From assembly GCF_008831285.2 (NCBI RefSeq), contig NC_045140.1:23268131-23332130 (forward strand): a stretch of 64,000 nucleotides of DNA, in the 5' to 3' direction. The first letter of the stretch is position 1. The number at the start of each line of letters is the position of its first letter. A program made the position numbers and the translations under genes. Shown piece by piece: positions 1 through 12,424 of this stretch. Source of the DNA: Nymphaea colorata. Its lineage: Eukaryota > Streptophyta > Magnoliopsida > Nymphaeales > Nymphaeaceae. The notes beneath the pieces were generated by a model, which searched no databases, was not told the DNA's origin, and saw only the letters and a list, made by a program, of their open reading frames with translations.

Positions 1-53
1 ATGTAAGGTTGTGCATACATTTTTCAGTGGCTGATTATTGGATGAATATGCAG

Positions 54-2847
54 AAATATTGTTTCAACCGTCAATTTGGACTGCAAGCTGGATCTTAAGG
101 CAATAGCTTTGCAAGCTCGAAATGCTGAATATAATCCAAAGGTAAACATTTGACATTCTTGATTCTAGAGTTATTCTGTATGTGCACATAACTTTCTAAA
201 ACTTATGCTATCGAGTTTTAATTTCATTTTGTAAATTGTGTGGACAGCGTTTTGCTGCTGTTATAATGAGAATAAGAGAACCTAAGACAACTGCCTTGAT
301 ATTTGCTTCCGGGAAGATGGTGAGATTTGCTTATAAAAATTCTCCTTTTTATTGGCTAGTGTTGAACGTTTTCAGTCATTTAGTAAATTTGTCATGTGCT
401 TGGATCTGATATAGAACTTATTTGCAGATGACCTCCATTATCTTTGATCTTGTGAACAATGTTTTACCTTTTGGTAGGTCGTTATGTTGATGATTGTGCT
501 TCATTGTTGCGTATATTGCATGTTGCCAGCGATTTTGTTCTATCCTAGTAGTGGCTCTACGAAATTATTGGCTGAAAACTGAGCTTGTGGCCCTGTAGCA
601 TGTAAAGAAAATTGTGATGCTTTCCAACTGTCTTTAGGAACAAGCCAGACCAGTAACTTTATATGATTTTCTAGGCTAGACAGTCTTGTTTATAATCCAA
701 GTTGCTACCTGTTTTGCTAAAAAAAATACTCAGAAAAAAGAGCTTCCTATGCTAGTTCCATATGGGATCTGATTTTTTTTGTTTTTCTTAGAGAAAGAAA
801 ATAGGGACTTTTTTGCACTTTTGTTTCATTTGGAGAAAGAATTTCTGGTGTTAGCACCTTCGTTCAAGTGGAGAGAAATTATTCTAGTGGAGAGAAATTA
901 TTCTATCTGCAAGTTTCTTAAGGCTTTTTGACCAAACACTCTCGAGGATTTTGAATCTTGATCAATATCTTGTCAATATTGGTAGTCTGGCACGGACTAT
1001 TCATGGCCCTACGAGGACTAGTCAGGACTTGTTGGTCTAAGTCTGTCCAAGCCGGTTAGCAACTTGGCTATATAGTGTATGTATACGTCCATGATTAGTC
1101 AGCTGACTAGTCTGACCAACTAGTCACTAGGCTGGTAATGCAGGTCACTTGACCACTAACAAGTATGGAGTTTGACTGCAAATATCAATGCACTGTATAA
1201 TGTATAGTGTGTATGTGGATATGCTTCTGAAATGGAAAATTTTGTTAGAAAAAGGAGAAATAACTATCTTAAAAACTGAGATCCTCGTTGCTATCCAAAC
1301 GGATCCTCATGCTACAAAGTCAGCTGTGTTCTGTTTATTTCTTCCATAATGTTGAAGTTACTTTAAGAAGGAAAACGGGAAAACAGAAAAGATGTACTTG
1401 GATTTCGAAGATGTCTGCAATGTCAAGGACACTTCTTAAAGATTAAAAAGAAGAAAAGGAAAAATTTGGCCAGAAAGGCCATGCTAGTTTATTCTTGGTG
1501 GATAGGTACATCTCATCAGACTACCTGGTCTATAACAAAGAGGTTCATTTGCTTGTTTTGTGAACAAAATTTTTGTGGTTGGCATATTTAGTTCTTGAAC
1601 TTGAATATCCATGGGAGCTGAGACCTCAGTTCCTCCATCACTAAGATTAGAGTTCTTCACATATGTTCAAGGTTTTTTTTTTCTTATGGTGTACAACTCG
1701 TTCCCTGTTGGAAATTGTCAATGTATAAATTAAATGGCATGAAAGAATATTTTAGATCGGTAGATGCATAATTGAGCTTCTGGCGGTTTAGGGTTCTCAG
1801 AAGCTCACTTATCAGATTCCATCATACTCCCTCTTCAACAGCTGTATGCTGAACCAAATGTTGCTGGGAAGACAGAAGTTTCTATTACTGTTTTGTGTTG
1901 CACAAGTTCCCATTGATCCTTTAATTTATTTATCTATTTAAGTATTTTATTTCTGAATTCTTTTTGCTTGTTCATTTTTTGGTCTCTGATATGTTTGTAG
2001 GTATGCACTGGAGCAAAAAGTGAGCAACAATCTAAACTGGCAGCAAGAAAGGTAGATACTGCATTGTCTGTTAAGTGTGCTTAGTTCTAGTAATTCTATA
2101 AGATAAAGGCCCTTTTCCTGATGTTATTTATCTGTCTTAATTTGCTGACATCTCATCTTGCATTTAGTATGCTCGCATCATCCAGAAACTTGGGTTTCCT
2201 GCCAGATTCAAGGTATGGATCTACCCTTTTATCTATCATGATAACTAGTCTCAATCACATTGTGTCACCAAGAACTGAAAAAAAAAATCTTCTGTTTCAT
2301 AGGATTTCAAGATCCAGAACATTGTAGGTTCTTGTGATGTCAAATTCCCTATCAGATTGGAAGGTCTTGCGTATTCTCATGGTGCCTTCTCCAGTGTATG
2401 CCCTATGCTCTCTCTCTCTCTCGCTCTCTCTCTCTCTTTCTTTCATCTGCCGCTGCTTATATCAATCTTTGTTGATCTAACAGTATGAGCCAGAGTTATT
2501 CCCTGGGTTGATTTATCGGATGAAACAGCCTAAGATTGTCCTGCTCATATTTGTTTCCGGCAAAATTGTTCTAACTGGTGCTAAGGTGATCCTGAGTGGT
2601 GGATGCTTCATGCATTTTGTTTGTTTTATGGGATTTTGCGTATTGATATAGTCCTGTCAATTTGTTTGAACAGGTGAGAGATGAAACATATATGGCCTTT
2701 GAGAATATCTACCCAGTGCTGACAGAGTTCAGAAAAGTCCAACAGTGGTATGTTATCTCTTGCATCAAGCTTTACTATGAGAATTGAGCATGTGGAACAA
2801 GTTTGGTGAGGCCTTTGATAAAAATGTTCTCTTTCATCCATTCCAGA
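54..2847 (+). CDS. TBP: TATA-box-binding protein (TBP), 5' end outside window
   Basis: This is the core promoter-recognition subunit of TFIID, acting in the nucleus for all three RNA polymerases. Exons: 54-141, 248-319, 2001-2051, 2168-2212, 2303-2395, 2484-2585, 2674-2747, plus the last stop base at 2847 or 3714. The frame gives 174 residues covering both saddle repeats: [20 protein letters not shown] opens repeat 1, and repeat 2 runs from [20 protein letters not shown] to LTEFRKVQQ. Plant TBPs are about 200 aa, so only about 26 N-terminal residues lie before base 1. All junctions are GT-AG and phases join. Intron 2 (320-2000) is long. The last coding exon ends in TG, so the TGA stop is completed only after splicing. 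No frame damage is seen. Confidence 0.97.
867..904. repeat. 19-bp exact tandem duplication in TBP intron 2
   Basis: The unit AGTGGAGAGAAATTATTCT occurs at 867-885 and again at 886-904 with no spacer. The surrounding intron also has a cluster of ACTAGTC-type words at about 1010-1130. It looks like a local duplication and has no coding role. Confidence 0.9.
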
Positions 2848-4589
2848 GGATTTTTTACTCCAGGAAACAGTTTTGAAGTTGCAAACTTTTCTGGGAAAAG
2901 ATATGGCTTCAAATCAGTTGCCCTGTATGCAGTTAGATAATTAGATCTTTTTAATCTACATCTTTACAAGGAAAACAATTACCTCCCTTGGATTTTTTTC
3001 GCCTAACCTTATAAGCTCAGTTCTCTAGTTCTAGCATCAAAAAAACTTTAATACTGGCAAAAGGGAGGCTATAAAATTTCAGCCTCTTCCAAGGTTTCCT
3101 CCAGTTACCAAGCATGCCTGCATCTCCATGAAGAGTGTTGGCCATGTGAAAAGTAGGACATGGTGGATTGGTCCCCTTTCTTTTCCTTGGATCAAGGGCA
3201 CCCCGGTAACCGCTTGTTTTCAGTATTGGTCTTGTACAGCTGTATCGGCTGGTATGTTTACATTGGCACACAAACTTGAAGGATATTGGCCGATATGATC
3301 TGAATGTTTAAGCATTTTTTGGTTTTGTGAATATTTTAAATTTTAAAGTATCGTTTAATCAGATTTATATGGAAATGGAGAATAGGGTGAGGCAGATCGA
3401 ATGTTGTATTTGTCAACAAACGGATAGGCACTGCTGATTACTTTCTGTCTCATTGGATTTTAACTTGTCGAAAAGAACATTTTCCTATGGGCTAAAATTT
3501 TGTACTCAGCATATGTCTTATGATAATGCTTGAACTAGTGACTTCGGACACACTCAATATCAAGTGAAACCTTGTGCATTTTTTGTTTATTTGCCGTCAT
3601 CATTATTGTAAGTCGCACACCGAAAGGAAAAGTTTGTTGATGTTGTGCACAAGTATTACTTCTTTGTTTTCACTGATGTCCCTTTGTGTATTTTCAATTC
3701 ACGCGATGGTCAGATATGGAGCCTGGGACTGGTTTTTGCTGCCCGTTTCGAGGGTCCCATGGTTTCGGTAATGGACCCATTGTTGCGGAACCATTACGCA
3801 ACCTTCTGGTCGCTGCTTATGCTGAGGAGGAGTGCAATTGTAAATATCTGAACCCTTACTAGCAGCTTTTAGGTGGTGAGCTGTTTTTCATTACGATGAC
3901 TTGTGTTTCCTGCTATTCCCTCGAGGGACTTAATTTAGCTCAGGATCTCGTGTGGATGAGAACTAACGTGAAAGAGGGTTGGGAAAAATGCAATTGGACT
4001 GTGCTTATGAGCTTTTTATTCTTCCATTGTAACATTGATCCGATCTAATATATGTTGTTGGGTGGCAACTGTTCTTTTGTTCTCCTTTTTGGTGCCATGG
4101 AAATCAGTCTCCAAGGAGTATGGATCTGCATCTACTATACATCTATACTGGTTGTAGTCCCATCTATGTGGTTTATTCTTCATTATCTACACAAGCACAT
4201 TTGAGTTTTTGAAAAGAACAATAAAAACGCTCGCATGATTGAATATTTTAGGCTTAGCTACTTAACAAATTAGACGTCCATTTTTGTCTACTTCAGTTCT
4301 TCGTCTCGTTTTGTGTAGCAAGGCTTTCTTGAATATTCGCTTCTCGAAGATTTGAAGGTTCCCCCGCAAGCTTTTCAAAAAAAATGACTTTCTCTCTGGG
4401 ACAAAGTTGATCCAAATTGTAGCACGGTTCGAGCTTCTTTCGCTTTAACACTTGATATCGCATCCTAGATACGGACTTCCAGTTGCGTGAGCCAAAATAA
4501 AACGATCGTACCTAGGAAGATGCATGACAAGGACCATAAAGGAGAAAGAAAAACATCGCCACGCACGAAAGGAAGAGGAGCAGGGGAAG
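2848..4589. other. TBP 3' UTR and downstream spacer
   Basis: No coding signal was found. Two acceptors could complete the split TBP stop: CAG before 2847, and CAG before 3714. Both supply an A to form TGA. The stretch from 3714 to about 4050 reads like a 3' UTR exon, with mixed base composition ending in an AT-rich tail. If so, 2748-3713 is a 3' intron. Which acceptor is used cannot be decided from sequence alone. Confidence 0.45.
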
Positions 4590-5002
4590 CTAGGGCTCGA
4601 CGGCCTCCAGGGGAGTGGCTAGGGCCGGCGAGGCACCGCCAGAGAGCGGCGGAGAGGCGACGATGGCGTCGCAGTATCCACTGAGAGTGCCGCTCTCCTG
4701 GGAACTGGGAAGTGAAGCCCAGCGTTACGAGCAGCTGGGAAGCCCAACAATGGTGGGTCATGACCCAGACCGCTCGGCAGCACTCGAACCCAGGTTGTGT
4801 GGGACTTGCCGTTAAGAAAGGAGAGGAATGAGGATGACCTCCGACGTGCAATCTGCAGCTCGCCCAGCGCTTCCATGCACTCCAAAAACCCGGCCTCCTC
4901 CTCCTGGACAGGCTCCTTCTGGCCGGTGATGGGACTTACCAGCCCTGCGACGGCCAGGATTACGACAATCATGGTTACTTTGGTCGGGCCAGTCGAACCC
5001 AT
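4590..5002 (-). pseudogene. EC1/prolamin-like secreted cysteine-rich peptide, frameshifted
   Basis: Minus-strand relic of the EC1 (egg-cell-secreted) / ECA1-like Prolamin_like family, whose members are small secreted proteins. From the ATG at 5002 there is a signal-peptide-like start (MGSTGPTKVTMIVVILAVAG), then a Cys segment ECMEALGELQ. The family core follows in changing frames: CTSEVILI, FLNGK, then ECCRAVW...HHCWASQLLVTLGFT, then ESGTLSGYCDA. The motif order and the Cys spacing match the family consensus as I remember it. At least four frame changes are needed. One is explained by an exact 7-bp tandem duplication (CTGGGAA on the plus strand, 4698-4711). In the last frame a stop lies at 4590-4592. 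The segment is GC-richer than its surroundings. Either a recently inactivated gene or a low-quality assembly patch. Confidence 0.72.
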
Positions 5003-6971
5003 TCTCTCTCTCCCTGCGTCTTTGGGTTTGTTGGATTTTAAAGGCGGAGAAGAGGAAAGTAACGTCACCATGGTGGCCGGGGAGGTCATGCGCCTTCTGC
5101 ATTTAAGGTGCATGGCGGATGCCATGCACTCGATCCAAGCAACGAAACTCAGCCAGCTCCAATGTCGAACTGGCTCTTTAAGTTCATAGTTGCTCCTTCC
5201 TTTGCTCCCCCAACGTGCTGTAGCGGGAAGACGGAGCACCATTGCCTGTCCTGATATCTGAGCTGCTTGGAGGCCGACATGCATCATCCTTCTGGATATG
5301 CCAAATTTTTTATTTCCCTCTTACTGCTTCTCTTGATTTCAGGGTCTCACTCACTCTTTAACTCCTGTCTTCAGCTCTCGAAACAAGTATGTGACCCATA
5401 ATCAAAGTGGAGAATGTCTCTTTTCATCTTTCATAATTAAGACTGCTTTACAGACTTTAGAGGACGAATTTCAAAAATATAGAAATAATCTTTTCAATGA
5501 AAAATCAGCTTTTATCTTCTTCTTTTTCCCTTTGGTTCTTGCTTGTAGCAGGTGGTTGCCCAAATTGAGTACACCAAAAAGGTTTCTTAGTTGTGAAGCA
5601 TGGGTGTTAGCTGTTCACGTTGGTAGCTGTGAGACGTTGACACTCCAGCGAGGTTGGCGAAGTTTTGGTACAAGAAATGCTAGCAATCACTTGCTACTTT
5701 TTTCAGTTTATTGTAAGTGTTTCCTTCTCCTTCTAGGCTGTTTTATATTATTTGTTATTGTAATAATATGTGAAAGTCTGTCAACTCACTCCTTACTAAT
5801 TTCTTGGGTATTTGTGTTTACTTTGTCGAACTAAAAAAATTTTAAGGAACAATTTTCGCCTTCAAGAAAATTGATAAGAGATCATGGTCGAGGGAAATTG
5901 GAATAATTTGAAAAGGCTTTAAGGGGCCTTTGATAGCCCCACATCTCAATCCTGCCATGGATCTCTCTTGGAATCTAAGGTTCCGTCAAACAACAAATAT
6001 GAGATTTACAGATTCAAGATCTGTAAAATGCCTGAGATTTCAACTTGGAGTGGGGAGGAGGGGTTGGATTTCTTTTGCGGATCTCAAATCTGCACGGAGA
6101 ACTCTTGCCATGACAGATGGTTTCCTGGTTGGAACCCTTCATCGGCAAAGAGAGAGAGGTGATGAGGAAGGCATTGTCGATGCTGTTCTCGGCGAAAGAT
6201 GGAAGGGATGTTGATCTCAGGTAAAAAAAAAAACGTAAAATTCTCCCTCTTTTTCTCTCTCTTTATTGATGTTGAGTAGTTATAGTACCTTCATCATGAA
6301 GATCCACAGTCGCCATCATCAACATAATGACGGTCTGTACCACTTTTCTCCTCTGCGGGCCATGCCCCTTGCTGGTAAAGCGTGAACGTCTCCACCGTCT
6401 CGAACGCGTACACGATTGCACTGGAAATCTTTTTGACGGCGGATTCTTAATCTTGGAAAAGGTTTTTTCAGAATGGAAAGGTCGGGGCCCTTTTATCCTC
6501 ACGGATAATTTCAAAAACCTCTTGCACGTGAATCAGGAGAAGTTATCTTCCGTGAACTGCTCCGGTGTTTGATTGGGTGCCAAACGACGCAAACCAGCTG
6601 AAAGTTTTCCCGTCAGTAACTTCTCTCGGTAATCAAGCGTGGTTCATGGACGTCGGTGGAAAACATTAACCGCTGCTTGTCATGAGCTGCTTCGTGGGGG
6701 TTTCTTTGCATAACTCACTCCGTGATGGGGCCACACGACCTTTTTCCAAAAATTTTGTGCATGAAGACGAAATTGTTAAAAATTTGGAGGGAGATGATCG
6801 CGATCCAATTAAATGCCAAGCCCGGGTATTGGACCGGACCGACTCCAGAATTAGTTGTTAAAATTTAAATGCCTTGTGTCAATGGGCCGACCTGAGACCC
6901 GGACGAGGTCAAGTCGGTCATGTTCAGACAGGTCCAGCTAACGAAACATTCATTGTCACTTGCTCATGCGC

Positions 6972-7055
6972 TTTAACATAGTTGGTTGTGTTAAAAGCAT
7001 ATAAAAAAACAGGTTTAACATAGTTGGTTGTGTTAAAAGCATATAAAAAAACAGG
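6972..7055. repeat. 42-bp exact tandem duplication
   Basis: Two identical adjacent 42-bp units lie at 6972-7013 and 7014-7055. Each begins TTTAACATAGTTGGTTGTG and ends AAAAACAGG. Each unit contains the inverted heptamers TTTAACA and TGTTAAA around a short centre, so each can fold into a small hairpin. The units are identical, which implies a recent event. Confidence 0.95.
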
Positions 7056-8248
7056 TATCTAGTTCGATTGTTGTAGCCATTATGGTAGGGTTCTAAATGA
7101 TACACCACTGTTGTCGCTGATGCCGATACAGCTCAAGACCCTAAGCAAACGAATAGAAGAAAAAAGCTCTTTCGAGCCTTGCTCCAAATTGTATGGATGA
7201 ACCATTAACTCACCTGAAAAAGTGATTTGTTTCAATTTAATGAAATTGAGTTGTGTGCACAAATATGCACAAAAAAAAAATGAAGGGAGATTAAGGTATT
7301 TTCGAACTTTTTTATGAAATATTATACGTTATAAACTTTTTATTTTTTTTTGAACCACTTTTTGTGAGTATTTTGGTCATTGTACATCTCTGTGCACGAC
7401 TTGTTGTGCATAAGGTTAAGAATATCATATATGTGTTTGATCGAAAAAAAAAAATGCTTTTTGAATATATGTCCCAAAAGCTTTTTTTTTTTCAACAAAT
7501 ATAACGTGACTTCAATTTGACAAGCAAATGATGTAACCATACCATATTTCGTGCGCATCAGCTACACACAAAGTTCCCAATGAAACTTTCATATCAGTAA
7601 TTTGATAGAGGCCTTTATATAGTGTAAGTCGCAGATTAAGTAGATCGTTACTACAATATGTTGAGGCAAAGAATGCAGCTTTTGAACCGTTAATTTTCTT
7701 CAACATGAAGGTGTTTAGGACAAGCATTATTATTCACATATCGATAATTTAAAATAATTTTTTAGTGGCCCCTTTAAATATATTTTTTAAGAATATAAGT
7801 ACAGTGACAAAGAAATTGACTCTTTTGCTGCCTTTTTCTTTTTTTAAAAAAGGAATAAAAAATAAACCCAACTTTTCATCTCAAATTGGACGCTAAAGTT
7901 TAACTATCTACAACTTTTTTCCCATCCCGTGGAACAAGATATCTATGTATTTGTATGAAAACAAATAAATGAAGTTAACTGGCAAAATAAATATGGAAAG
8001 TTGGGATCGTTGAAAATGGGTTTTTCAAACTCAATTAGGCGACTGTCAATTGGCTACATAAATGGATGAATTTTGAAAAAACCCAAATACATAAAAATAC
8101 AAATAAAAGCACGAATAACATAAAATCCTAAAAAACTTTATTTTATTGGGCTAATATCACGGAGAAATGTAATAATTTCAGAATAAGTGTTGAGTTGAAA
8201 ATGTGATTTGCTTCTCATATTACATCAGCTACTGCTAGTTTGGAAGTC

Positions 8249-8251
<3 letters not shown>

Positions 8252-8293
<42 letters not shown>

Positions 8294-8299
8294 TATATA
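8252..8299. repeat. (TA)n microsatellite
   Basis: About 48 bp of alternating T and A with one phase slip near 8285. A second, shorter (TA)n tract lies at about 8813-8830. Confidence 0.95.
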
Positions 8300-10073
8300 A
8301 ATAAAAGACAAGCCGTCTAGCGTGCGTCAAGAAAGATGTTTTACGGGCAAGATAGTAAAGAAACTAAGAGCAAGTTACAGGTTTGGCCTTAGCATGAGAT
8401 AGGACGCGAAAATGATGAAATTACTCTTGTTGGAGGAATGACGAAGACCCCTTACAAGGGCAAAAGTGGAATTTTGGAAAAAATACACTATGTAAAATGA
8501 CAGAAATGCCCTATTGTAAAAATGTAGAACAAGGTTCCCGCGTTAGCCACCTAACAACGAAAACCGCCAAAAAAAATAGTCTGTCAATTCCGTGACAAAT
8601 TTCATTTTCAGGCCCATTTTTACTAATAATTAAAAGAACATCTTTTACAATTTTTCCCAAAAGAGTCACGGCGGGAAATAGACTTCTGTTAACCTGAGAA
8701 ACAAAAAAACATTAATCAAAACGTTAAGATATTAACAAAGAGAAATATTAGGAGAAATAATACAGTCCACGTTGTTTTTTTTCTCTTCACGTTAATAGAC
8801 CATTCCTTGTTATATATATATATATATATATTTTTTTTTCTTCTGAAGAATGTGATATTTTGGACGAAAATGAAAGAAGTTATTATTTATTTTTTAGTTG
8901 TGAGCAATAGATAAAAAGCCCAAAAAATGAAACTTTTTTGAAAGTGTTATCATCTGCTAATTTAAAGGTCTTCATTCTCAGACTCCTAGTCAAGAGGCAA
9001 ATTTCTTGTTATCCCCAAACTTAATAGATTAATATTTTGCCGACAACACAGGTTTATTTTTAATACTTATTGGCATTCTTTTATCATTTTTTAATTAATC
9101 ATACAGAGAAAAGAATGATGTTAGTTGAATAGAGGCATAGAAAAAGCCGATGCGCATCCAAAGCCAGTTGCGTATGTGTCATTATTGGTCGCCAGTGATA
9201 TGGATCTGGATTCGATGTCTGACCCACAAGAACCCACTCGGTAAGGTCCAATCCGTTCATATGATTCTAACGTTCTCTAAGTTCATAACAGAGTGAATTT
9301 GGATCTGGACCTCTAGTTCTGGTATATTTAAACTTGTGTTTCAATACAATTCCAGGATCTCCAGAAGAACTGCAAGCTCGGAAATAGGAACTCAAGTCTG
9401 ATTTGCTGTTTCTCTTCATCACATGGCTTAGGGCCCATAACAGCATTAGGAGCCAAACAGGTCGGACCCGGTTCTGGACCCCTTCTGGATCCACGTTTAT
9501 AATGGTAATTTCCTAGTTTAAATGCAACTTTTAGGACAAGTTGGGAAAAGTTAAAATTTCATTTTTTGTGATTTGCCTTTTGCTGATAATTTGAAGAGAA
9601 AGAATTATTTGTAATTGTTGAAAAAAAAAGGCAGCTTATTTTTTTTTTCTTTTACTTATTACTTTAGATCATTATTTAAAAGTTTGTAGAGAAGAACTGA
9701 GGTTTTTATTAGAAAAAGTGCCAAACGTGAAAAGCCGGCGAAGGCGAAAATATGTCCGGAAACATTTTTAAGGGAATCGTGAGAAAGAGGCAGTTAAAAA
9801 AGAGACCAGCTGACAAATTGACTACGTCTACCTGGCGATTGCCGAGAAATTCACCGCAGTTGCTGTTTGCTTTGACTCTTGCTGTGCCCAAGACAGCGAT
9901 CAGTGAAACGATAGAAGAAAGAGGGAGCAGCCCAACCACCGCCGTCGTCGATCCCCTCTGCACAGAAGAGAGAGAGAGAGAGGGAGAGGGAGTCGCTCAG
10001 TTCTGCTATGTCGTTGGGAAACCGTCCTCCAGATGCTTGATCGTCCGGGAACCGGTGTTTTCAGGTGAAGGAA

Positions 10074-12339
10074 ATGGCGTTTTGCCTCAAATTTTGTGGA
10101 GGGAAGTCTTCTTCGAGGTAATCTTCTTTTTGGTGTCGGGGAGTTTGGTTTTTGTATATTTTGGTGTGTGTTCTTTCTTTGGGGATCTTTGGCTGGTGGG
10201 TGCGTGTCGGGAGGGGGTTTTCTTGTTTTGGGTATTGAATTTGGAAGGCTGCAGAGAAGGTGGGGATAAGAAGAAAAAGAAGAATACGGCGTGGAGGGTC
10301 TTCTCTTTGGAGGAGTTGCACGCTGCGACAAACAACTTCAATTACGACAACAAGCTTGGTGAGGGCGGGTTCGGGAGCGTCTATTGGGGACAGCTGTGGG
10401 ATGGATCGCAGGTGATCTCTCTCCCTCTCTCTCTGTGTCGCGCTCGCTCTGGTGTTTGATACGGAGTTTAGTGATTTGTTGACTGGACGTCATAGTTATC
10501 AGTTCCTCTTTTTTTTTTTTCAATAAGTTAATTGTCCGTGCACAAGTATCACCTGTCATATAGGAACCTCCTTGGGGAATCTGATTTTTTCACCTTTCTG
10601 ATTTGTACCAGATTAATTATTGTGCCGATTCTTGCTATCAAGTCTCTGATCTTTATTGGGAACGGTATACTCGATAGTTCTTCCTTGATATGTATTCATC
10701 TTCTATTTTTCTTCTTCACGTTTCGCCGATTTGGGGAGGACTCAGGGTTGTGATATTTGTGGAAGAAAGCTGACATGTCTGACTTGCAGTTTGTTATGGT
10801 GATGGCCATGGGAACTTGGTTTAGACTGTTTGTTTTGGACTTGGAGCTGCAATGCACGTTGGGCAACATAGCAAAAGTGGAAAATGAGGTGGGGAACTGG
10901 GACAGGAAAGAATCGAAATTCAAGTGAAACTGGTATTATCTGTGGAGCCAAAATAGTTGTTACTCCAATGATATTGTTCATGGAAGGAAATGAACGAAAT
11001 TAAACAATGTATTGTAATAAAACGGAACTGAGTAATTTTAATATTTGTCTTTTGTAAGCAGAAAATTGTTTGCTTAATTTCATATACTAAGTCAGGTAAT
11101 GTGGTGTCTCAGCCGTTTCATCTTGGTAGTAGTAGCGTTAGAATGAAATTATGCTCGAATGAATCAGTTGAAGATAAAATTTTACAGTGATTATTGTGAT
11201 TATTAGAAGAATTTGGTCCCAGTATTTGGTGTCTTTCTTCAACGTTTGATCTCGAATTAGTTCCATAGAACTGTGCAATTTGGGGAACCGTTGCTTCCGG
11301 CTGGTTGAAAGGCATATATGGAAGTCTATCATATTGACAAAGGCAACGGAATGCTGCACCTATTGAAAGCCAAGCACTTGAATGTAGTGCTTTTGTACCT
11401 TGAGTCGAGTGCTCATTCCATTTTTTAATTATTATAAAGAAATCACATTTCTGTAGGTTATTATACGGTACATTGTTGCTCTTAAATTGCTACCGCAGTT
11501 AAACTGATGATATTGGCCTGCGTCGGGAACCTTATGTTATCTTATTGCTAATTTTATGTGTGTTAAATACAGCTTGTTCACGATGACATGATCTCCATGC
11601 GTTTCTGACTTTCTTGTCTGAAATTACTCTTTCTCGTTTCTCTTAGTGATGTTGACGCTCTCCACAGAAGCTGGACTCCAGATGAGGAGAAGCAAGTCAT
11701 ATATTGATGTTAGTCGTAGAGACATATTACAATGTCATTCTTTGGATGCATTGTTGATTACATGTATCATTAGTTTTTACTTTTTACAGGTTCCTATGTA
11801 ACACCCGTTACATCATATCACAGTGAGTAGTGTTTTGACACTCATTTAAGGCTTAAGCCCTTGAATCTTTAGCTTTTATGTTTCAAGTTATTAACTGTGT
11901 GGGGCCTTTTTTTTCGGGTGAATCATGAAACTGCTTCCCCAGTTCTGCCATGGTAAGAGCAGACTTCTCGTCTTGGGATCACGAAGTTCTGGATTGCATC
12001 CTTTTCCCTGTTCTTGCTTCAAACTTTTCCTACTAGTATCCATCCTTCCTGCGTTTAACTTGCTCATGTGGAATTGATTATCAATTTTTTTCCATCGTTG
12101 GTTTGTGGTGTCAACACTCAACATCCTATGTCTAGCCATACAACAGTCTGGATACATTAGGATAAGGGTATGATCCGTGTATACTTACTGAAAAAAGAAT
12201 CAATTAATTCTTGCATTAAGAGGATTACTTGGTGTATCCGCAGCATGATATTCTTGAAGGATGTCATTTTGCATGTTTGAAGAATATGTCAAATGTTTGT
12301 TACCTATCCTAGATCAAAACTTGATGTGGTTTGCAACAA

Positions 12340-12424
<85 letters not shown>

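Larger units (their letters stand above)
5003..10073. other. Gene-free spacer and PTI1-like kinase upstream region
   Basis: No gene could be supported here. At 5925-6600 there is repeat-like sequence with the phrases GGGGCCTTTGATAGCCCC and GGTGTTTGATTGGGTGCC, which resemble degraded DNA-transposon ends, but I could not pair the ends. At 6790-6950 there is a GC-rich patch rich in GACC/GGTC words that looks like an old repeat. The rest is AT-rich with homopolymer runs and (TA)n tracts. The last 300 bases, including a (GA)n run near 9967, are probably the kinase 5' UTR. Confidence 0.5.

Noticed and set aside
3574-3851. Overlapping plus-strand frames downstream of TBP
   Set aside because: The region is better explained as the TBP 3' intron and UTR exon; no protein family is recognisable.
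5925-6600. Possible DNA transposon with GGGGCCTTTGATAGCC-like ends
   Set aside because: I could not find matching terminal inverted repeats or a target-site duplication, so it was left inside the spacer entry.
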